From contig MU623610.1 in NCBI GenBank assembly GCA_025201765.1, positions 1 to 28,225 of the forward strand: a stretch of DNA of 28,225 nucleotides, in the 5' to 3' direction. The stretch is from Daldinia sp. FL1419 (Eukaryota > Ascomycota > Sordariomycetes > Xylariales > Hypoxylaceae). Below the pieces are notes generated by a model. It saw nothing but the letters and a program-made list of their open reading frames with translations. It was not told the origin of the DNA and searched no databases. The translations under genes and the position numbers were made by a program. This document shows positions 20,002 to 28,225 of this stretch, piece after piece (position 1 is the stretch's first letter; each line of letters opens with the position of its first letter).

Positions 20002-20929
20002 TTAATTAATATTATTTAAATATAATAACACAAATTAGCAAGGAAGAGTTATTACTACAATAATTTAGAAGATCTTATTGTAATAATATAAACAACAACA
20101 ATATTTTATCTTTTATTAAACCTTTTTCCTGTAATAAACTATCATTATTTTATATTGTTATAAAAACCCTCCCCTAAATTCTTATTATTTTATTATAATT
20201 AGAATTTATTATTTTCTTACCTTATAATATTATAAAGAAAATAACCAAAAAAATCAATTTAAGGCCAATTCTTTGATAATAAGGTCTTTTTTAATTAAGA
20301 TAATATAAATAAATTAAAGAAATTACTTAAATATATTTTTAAATAATTTATATTAATATAACAATTTAATTATAATTTAATAAGATTTGAAATAATAAAT
20401 CTTAAAAATATTATAACATAATAAAAAATAACCTAAACATTATATATTTTAATTAATTAAGAAAAGATTAATTGGAATTAAATTTACATTTAAATAATTA
20501 ATAAAATATTAAATGAATTTAAAGAATATTTTAAAGGTTTTTTAGATATAGATTTTGTAAAATTACCAAAATAAATCCGATTAACATTAAAAATAATATT
20601 AATAAAAAGAGGTATATATATAAAAAAAAATAATATTAATTTTTCTATAACCCTTAAATTTCTTTTAATTAAAGATAAATTACCCTTATAAAATTATAAA
20701 AAATTTAAAAAAGTTAAATTAAGGTGGCCAATAATAATAATATAAAGAATCTTAATTTATAAAATTAATAAAGAAATAGTTTATTTTAATTTTATTTATT
20801 TTATAAATTTAAGAATATTAATATAATAATAATCAAGAATTTTTAACCTAATAATATTTATAAATTAAATCCTATATTTAAATTATATTCCCAATCCTAA
20901 CACTATTTCTTTTAATATACCTACTATTC
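20002..20929. other. L3 interior, no gene seen
   Basis: AT-rich. It belongs either to the 3' part of L3 or to further K1 sequence; the K1 left end cannot be located because K2 leaves the window. A GGGGAGGG-type purine run (minus strand) lies at about 20167-20176. Confidence 0.35.
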
Positions 20930-23078
20930 AATTATAATATATATTAACCATTTCTTATAAAAAACAACCTACTCCTCTTTTATAATATTAATTATAACAA
21001 TAACTTTTTTTACCTTATTTTAATATATTATATATTAATTAAAACCAATAAAGGATATTAATTTAATAATATTCACCCTTTTAATAATAAATATTAAATT
21101 ATTAATATCCACCTAATTAATAAAAGATATTAACCTTTTAATATTTAATTAATTAATAAAGGATATTAAATATTTAATATTTATTATTTTAATAAAAGAA
21201 TTAAAATAATTAATAATTAATATATATTATACCCTTTCTTTCTCTTTTTATTTTATAAGGATTTCTTCTATTTTACCCAATATCAAAAAATAATTTTAAT
21301 TATAATATTAATCCTATATAAGGATAATAACAATTCCTTCCCCTTTTAAGAAATGGATTTAAATCCTTTAAATTATTATTAACTAATTTATTATTATTTT
21401 TAAGATTACTTTTATAATTAAATATAAAAAATTAACCTAATAAAGGATATAATTTTTCTTATTTAATAATATAATTACTTAAACCTATAAATAGCCTATC
21501 AGGATAAACCCTTATACTAATCAGAAATATTTATTATTAAACCTTTTATAAAATCTTTCTTTAATAAATATTTAATAAGATATATTTATTTATTATAATA
21601 AGCCATTTTAAAAAAATTTGGAATAAAGAGTTCAACTATATAAATAAATCATACAATATTTTTAAAAATAAATTTCAATTTTTTTTGGATATATATTATT
21701 TAAGAAAGATATAATAGATACAATTTTATACCCTATTTTTTTTTTATTTTCTTTGGAAGAGTAGTATTATATTTTATTTATAAGATTCCTTACCATTAAT
21801 ATTTTATAAATATATATTTAATTATAGAATAATATTTTAATATTAAATAAAATAAGATTTAGTATTATTATAATTAAATTATTATAATTTTTTTAAATAT
21901 TAAAATAAAAAAATAGAATTAGGGGAAGAATAATATTTAAATTTTTGAAAATTTTATTGATAAATTATTATTATATTAAAAAGTGTTTGGTTTGGAATTT
22001 AAAAGAAAGTAGTAGTTTATAGTAGTAATTTGATGTATTTATTAATTGTTATTTAAATTCTAATTTAATTTCTTTAAATTAACAACTTAAATTAAAGAAT
22101 TAATTAATAGATTTTAAGTATTAATTAAAAATCATAATTTAATAAAAAGAATAAAATAATTTTTGATTAAAAGAAGTAATAATTATAAAGATAATATGTT
22201 TTATATTGAATATAAATATTATTATAATAATAAAAGTGGTAAATATAATTTTAAATAATTTTTAAAAATATAGAAGTACTATTACTGGATATGTAAGAAG
22301 GAAGGATGTTGATTTACTATATATTTAGAATATAAATATAAGAAAATTAGAAAAGAGTGGAAAGTTAGAAAAGGCTTTTCTAAAAAGAATTACTTAATAT
22401 TCTTAATTAATTATAAAGGATTTACAAATATAAATTTAAAAATTAATTAATTAAAAAATAAAGAAATCAATTTATAAATTAATTTAAATAATAATAATAA
22501 ATTATTTATAATTATAACCTATTTATTTAATTAAGCCTTTTAATATTATATTAATAATCTTTTCTTATCTAATAATTTAAAATAAGATTTCATTTTTATT
22601 CTAAATAAATATATTAAAAATATATTTTAAGATATTATATCTAACATTAGAACAACTTATGTATTAATTATTAAAAAAAGTTAATACTTTATTCTTATTA
22701 ATGAATATCCAAATAAAAATTTAAAAATAAATACCAACCAAATTAAAAAAATTAATATTAAATTTAATAATAGATTATTTATTAAATCATTTAAAACAAT
22801 TATTATTAATATATCTATTAATTAAATAAATTTTTATATTATAGAAACCAATATTTCATTCCTCTTTTCTTTTAAAAATGTAAATTAATTAAAAATATAT
22901 CTTAATAATATAACTAATCAATTAATTTATAAAAATAATATAATAATTAAAATTATATAAAAATGGAAATACCTGTAATTTTATCTTAAAAACATTACTC
23001 TTTTCATAAAAACTAAATTATAATAATTATATATTCATTTCAATTATCCATCAATTAATAAATTATATACCCTATTAA
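20930..23078 (+). mobile_element. Repeat K1, probable DNA transposon nested in L3
   Basis: Reverse complement of 26099-28225, with near-constant coordinate sum (about 49,160-49,176). Similarity to K2 ends at about 23078 (TATACCCTATTAA against K2 TACTAGTAAAATATA on the other strand), and just outside, from 23079, similarity to L1 begins. The left end is unknown because K2 runs off the window. At least 2.15 kb. A partly open plus-strand frame with a CX4C motif lies at 22286-22450. Confidence 0.65.
22286..22450 (+). pseudogene. Remnant coding stretch in K1 with a possible zinc-finger motif
   Basis: In the frame of 22286 one reads WICKKEGC, one TGA stop, then about 45 residues without a stop, including the basic run KIRKEWKVRKGF and then KKNYLIFLINYKGF. 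The corresponding K2 frame (reverse complement, near 26740-26825) keeps VRKEWKVRRG and KKNYLIFLINYK, so this is real ancestral coding sequence. W-x-C-x4-C followed by a basic segment recalls FLYWCH/FAR1-type zinc fingers found at the N-terminus of some Mutator-like transposases; this is only a resemblance. Confidence 0.35.
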
Positions 23079-25786
23079 ACAAAATAAACTACAATATTAA
23101 TATCAATAATATCAAAAAAATTAATAAATTTTGCCATTATTGCTAAATTAAAGGTAAAGCTTTATAATGATTTAAATTTAATTTAAAAAACCTTAACTTA
23201 AACTTTAATTATAAAATAATCATTAATATTATATATTTTAATAAATACCCTATCTTATATATAATTAATATAATTATTAGATTTTAAACAATATATTTCA
23301 TAAAGATAATCTTAATTAAAGAAATTTAGGAAATGTTTAAGTAATGTTGGATTAATACCTACCTTAGATTTCCTAATATAATTACTTATAATATTAATAT
23401 TAATTTTAATAATATTAAATTTAAGAATAAGGTACATATTGTGGGAATTACTTATTATCAAATATCAATAAAAATTTATTAATTTATTAATAAGGTAAAA
23501 AAATATTATAGCCCTATTTATAAAATTTATAAAATCATTATAGATAAGTTTTAAGGCTCTAATTTAAGAATATTATAATTATAAATGGTTGTTAAGGCAG
23601 TGAATGATATTATTAATTTAAATAGCCTAATCCCTACTTTTCTAATTTTTAGTACATATTTTAGAATCAATATAGATTCATTATTTACCTCTTTTCAAAT
23701 TATAAGAATATAAATTATTCAAAAGGTAATAATTGAGATTAAGAAGATCAAATTATAATAATTAATTAGAGATACTTTAAACATAAAGAACAGTTTAAAT
23801 ACCTAGAAGACCCTACCTATATTACTCCTAATAGATAATGAGGTTTTAATTTATTAAAAAAAAGGTGGTTAAAAAAGCCTTTATAAGGTGATTATAATTA
23901 TTAATAAAAACATAATTATTATTTTAAATATATTTAATAAAATATTTATATTTAAGAACTTTTATGTTAAGCTTTATATATAATTAAAGGAAATATTTAT
24001 ACCTATTAAATAATTAAGGTTCAAATTATTTAAATCTAATTTTAATTTTAACAAATATGAATTTATTTTAGAAGAAAAATTTATATATATTAATGATTTC
24101 TTTTATGTAGTTATGATATATCTTTTTAATAGGGAATGGATTAATTTTGCTTTAATCTTCCAATTATAAGTAGATAGAAAGATAATTACATTTGGAAAAT
24201 CATACAAAATATTAGATTTAAAAGAATTAAATACCCTATTTAAAGATGGCATTTTATAATTAGAGATATATAATTTAATAATATATTAAAGTATTATATT
24301 ATTTAAATTACAAATGGTTTATGGAATTAAGGGTAAGAATATTCCCTCTCCATATAAAAAATTGAAATTAATAATCTAAAGTTATAGTAATTTTGATAAG
24401 GAATTTATTATGATTTATATACCTATTATTTAAAAGGTTAATTAATGTTTTATATTAATTTTAACATTATTCTTATATTAATAAAGGATAAAAATTATAA
24501 TATAAAAGATTATTATAACATATACCTAATTTAAAATATTAATATAATAAACAATCTATATACACCTATTAACCAAATTAAAAAATAAATATCTTAAAAA
24601 AACACTATTATATGTTATAAAATTGTTATATAAATTTGTTAAATTTGATATATATTGATTTGAAATTTATTCTTAATATTATTAATGCAAATTATATATA
24701 AAGTTCTTAATATTTAATCCCTATTTATTAATTATTAATTTAGAATCTTTTAAAATTATTAATTTATAAATAAATGATATCTTTAATATTGATATTATAA
24801 AATTTTTTATAATTGAAGATAAAGTATTTAATAAAATTAATATTAAAATATATCCTTAAAAGATATTAAATAAGGGAATAGAGGATTTTAATAACATTTG
24901 TATTATAATTTATAATAATAATTATAGAATTTTGATTATTTAAAAAGATTAAACTAAAAAATTTAAATCATTAAATATTAAAGTTATGGATATAATTAAT
25001 AAATTTATGAAATAAAGGGTTTAAAAAATTTATATTATTTCTATATATTAACTTAAAATAGTTTTTAATTATTTAACTATTATTTAACATTAAAAACCAA
25101 GAATTAAAAAAACCAAGGTTTTAAACATTAAAATTACTTGGTAAATGGATAATAAAACCCATGGATTCAAATATGTTGAACTAAACCCTTAAAACCTCCA
25201 TCTATATATCTTCATTAATAATTTATTTACAAATAATAAAGATCTTAATTTGTAAATTGGATATATTATTATTTTAAGTAATAAAAAATTAATAAATTAG
25301 GATAATAAGATTAGGATTATTAATAATATAATCCATTAATTATTTATTAAATATAAATATATTATTTATAATATATTTATTAATAAAATATATAGTATAA
25401 TTTAGGGTTTTAATATAACATATATTATATATTATATTATTAACACTATACTAAAATATCTTTTATTTCTTAAAACCCCTTTTATTCTCTATACCAATTT
25501 ATTCTCCTTATATTAATATTTAATATAAATAAGTACTATTAACGAAAAGAGGTTGATAATAAATTTTATAATTCTAAAACAATCATACAAAAACAAAAAA
25601 ATAAATAATATTTATTAAATCCATAGAACCTATAACCCAACTAATATAATAACAAAAACCTCCCCTAATAAAATTATAAAAACATTAGTAAAAAATAATC
25701 AAATTAACTTATATCTAAAAGGTTAAATAAAACAAAAAATTAATGATGGTTTATAATCTGTTATTTGCAAAAAAAAGTAAAATAAA

Positions 25787-26002
25787 TAATAATTATATAT
25801 TACTAGGTATTGTAGATTTTTATAGTAAATAAAAGAAATATTATATAATTAATATATTATATATATAAAGATTTTAAACCCATTAAACTCAACATAAATA
25901 ATTTTCTTCTTTAGGACTTATAAATATACAAATCTTACTACATTATTTTACTTATTACTTGCTTTCGCTATTATTTCTCTTATACGTACATTTAGCCCAA
26001 CA
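25787..26002 (-). repeat. L3 5' LTR
   Basis: On the minus strand it starts TGTTGGGCTAAATGTACGTA. Its outer end is better preserved than that of the 3' LTR, the reverse of the pattern in the inner half. Confidence 0.85.
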
Positions 26003-26007
26003 TTATA
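26003..26007. repeat. L3 target-site duplication, right (TTATA)
   Basis: Identical to 19781-19785. Confidence 0.8.
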
Positions 26008-26051
26008 TTTATTATTAAATATTAAATTAATAATTATAATATATGATTAAT

Positions 26052-26098
26052 TAGTTCCGAAAGTCAAACTGGTTGCGAAGCGACCAGTCCAAAAAAAC
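26052..26098. other. Isolated CpG-containing hairpin islet at the edge of K2
   Basis: A 47-base patch with three CpG sites lies in otherwise CpG-free DNA. ACTGGTTGC (26068-26076) and GCGACCAGT (26080-26088) form a 9-bp stem, with one G-T pair, around a GAA loop. It directly abuts the homology end of K2. Hairpin-bearing termini of this GGTNGCGAAGCGACC style remind me of fungal Tc1/mariner (pogo/Fot-like) inverted repeats; that resemblance is from memory. Confidence 0.5.
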
Positions 26099-28225
26099 TA
26101 GTAAAATATACAATTTATCAATTAATAAATAACCAAAATAAATATATAACCATTATAGTTTAATTTCTATAAAAAAATAATATTTTTAAAATAAAACCAC
26201 AAATATTCCCATTTTTATATAACCTTAATTATTATATTATCTTTATAAATTAATTAATTAATTATATTATTAAAATATATTTTTAATTAATTTATATCTT
26301 TAAAAAAAAGGAATAGAATATTGATTTCTATAATATAAAAATTTATTTAACCAATAAAAATATTAACAATAACTATTTTAAACAATTTAATAAATAGGTA
26401 ATATTAATTTCTCCAATTTAATTAATATTTATTTTTAAGTTTTTATTTAGGTATTTATTAATAAAAATAAAATATTAATCTTTCCCAATAATTAATATAT
26501 AAACTACTCCAATATCAAATATAATGCCCTAAAATATATTCTTAATATATCTATTTAAAATAAAGATGGAATCTTATTTAAAATTATTAGGTAAGAAGAA
26601 ATTGTTAATATAATATTAAAAGGTTTAATTAAATAAATAAATTATAATTATAAATAATTTATTATTATTATTTAAATTAATTTATAAATTAATTTCTTTA
26701 TTTTTTAATTAATTAATTTTTAAGTTTATATTTATAAATTTTTTATAATTAATTAAGAATATTAAATAATTTTTTTTAAAAGAACCTCTTCTAACTTTCC
26801 ACTCTTTTCTGACTTTTTTACGTTTATGTTTTGGGTATATGATAAATCAGTTTTTTTTTTTTATATATTTAATAGTAATGTTTTTATATTTTTAAAAATT
26901 ATTTGAAATTATATTTACTATTTTTATTATTATAATAATATTTATATTTAATATAGAATATATTATTTTTATAATTATTATTTCTTTTAATTAAAAATTA
27001 TTTTACTTTTTTTATTAAATTATGATTTTTAATTGATATTTAAAATTTATTAATTAATTCTTTAATTTAGGCTATTAATTTGAAAAGATTAAATTAGAAT
27101 TTAAGTAGTAATTAATAAATACATTAAATTACTATTATAAGTTATTATTCTTTTTTAAATTTTAAATTAAGTATTTTTTAATATAATAACAATTTATTAA
27201 TAAAATCTTTAAAAATTTAAATATTATTTTTCCTTTAATTTTATTTTTCTATTTTAATATTTAAAAAAGTTATAATAATTTAATTACAATAATATTAAAT
27301 TTTATTTTATTTAATATTAAAATATTATTCTATAATTAAATATATATTTATAAAACATTAATAGTATAAAATTTTATAAATAAAGTATAATATTGTTTTT
27401 TTAAAAAGAATAAAGGAGAATAAGGTATAGAATTATATTTATCATATCTTTCTTAAATAATATATATTTAAGAAGAATTAAAACTTATTTTTAAAAATAT
27501 TATATAATTCATTTATATAATTGAATTTCTTATTCCAAACTTTTTTTAAAATAACCTACTATAATAAATGAATATATTTTATTAAATATTTATTAAAGAA
27601 GAATCTTATAAAAGATTTAATAATAAACATTTCTAATTGATATAAAAGTTTATTCAAGTGGGTTACCCATAGGCCTAAATAATTGTGCCATTAGGTAAAA
27701 AAAATTGTAACCTCTATTAAGATAATTTTTTACATTTAGTTATAAAAATGGTCTTGGAGGTAAGAATGAATTAGTTGATGGTAATTTAGGGAATCCAAAT
27801 CCATTTCCTAAAAAAAAAAGAACTATTATTATCCTTATATAAAACCAATACTATAACTAAGATTATTCCCTAATATTAAATAAAATAAAAAAAATCCTTA
27901 TAAAATAAAAAAAGAAAAAAAAATATAATATATATTAACCATTAATTACCTTAATTCCTTTATTAAAATAATAAATATTAAATATTTAATATCCCTTATT
28001 AATTAATTAAATACTAAAAAAATTAATATTTTTTACTAATTAAATAAATATTAATAATTTAATATTTATTATTAAAAAAATAAATATTATTAAATTAACA
28101 TCCTTTATTAATTTTAATTAATATATAATATATTAAAATAGAATAAAAAAGATTATTATTATAATTAATACTATAAAAAAAAAAATTATTTTTTATAAGA
28201 AATAATTAATATATATTATAATTAA
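26099..28225 (-). mobile_element. Repeat K2, inverted copy of K1, runs off the window
   Basis: Reverse complement matches 20930-23078 throughout, for example GAAAAGAGTGGAAAGTTAGA, and ATTTTATAAGGATTT followed by TATATAAGGATAATAA. There are many transitions but few length changes. No intact frame. Confidence 0.7.

Larger units (their letters stand above)
19786..26002 (-). mobile_element. LTR retrotransposon L3, 6,217 bp, with nested repeat K1
   Basis: Two LTRs of 216 bp lie in the same (minus) orientation at 25787-26002 (5') and 19786-20001 (3'), and perfect TTATA duplications flank the outside. The 5' part, 23078-25786, matches the internal region of L1. The remainder, 20002-23078, includes K1, which also occurs in opposite orientation at 26099-28225; K1 is therefore best read as a later insertion inside L3. 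If so, L without K1 is at most about 4.1 kb, short for an autonomous Copia or Gypsy element. No primer-binding site, polypurine tract, protease, integrase or reverse-transcriptase motif could be read through the RIP damage, so superfamily is undetermined. Confidence 0.75.

Noticed and set aside
1..28225. Mitochondrial DNA as the source of the AT-richness
   Set aside because: No cox, cob, atp, nad or rRNA sequence was seen, and copy-to-copy differences are directional transitions with TSD-flanked retroelements, fitting nuclear RIP-affected DNA.

Overview
The window looks like repeat-rich, heterochromatin-type DNA from a filamentous ascomycete (Pezizomycotina) that uses repeat-induced point mutation (RIP). 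Nearly all of it is extremely AT-rich (for example 9 G/C in the 60 bases from 1381). It has almost no open reading frames. Diverged repeat copies differ mainly by C-to-T and G-to-A changes. Positions 1-950 are base-balanced by contrast (31 G/C in the 60 bases from 121) and hold the only convincing gene, the 3' end of a cysteine-rich fungal protein resembling DUF3716. No tRNA, rRNA, CRISPR or bacterial-type operon was seen. Most repeats were found by reading copies against each other, so edges marked approximate are uncertain by tens of bases.

Layout: (1) 1-1202, repeat A, with the gene end and its 3' flank. (2) ~1230-2420, a decayed LINE-like element (F1). (3) ~3050-5024, repeat B, a RIP-destroyed second copy of repeat A and of sequence upstream of the window edge. 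(4) 5215-13760, a mosaic of a ~420-bp repeat family (G), a second family (N), two further LINE-like insertions (F2, F3) with 13-bp target-site duplications (TSDs), and a solo LTR with a 5-bp TSD. (5) 13761-16685, the 5' part of an LTR retrotransposon (L1). (6) 16686-19690, an inverted counterpart of the 5.7-9.3 kb block, with a long G array. (7) 19786-26002, an LTR-to-LTR retrotransposon on the minus strand with 216-bp LTRs and a perfect TTATA TSD, apparently carrying a nested repeat (K1). (8) 26099-28225, an inverted second copy of that repeat (K2), running off the window.

Nothing here forms a working pathway. The value of the window is its insertion history: nested transposons with readable TSDs, an empty target site in an inverted copy, one escaped and one RIP-killed copy of the same gene, and a G repeat family that I cannot assign to a known class.
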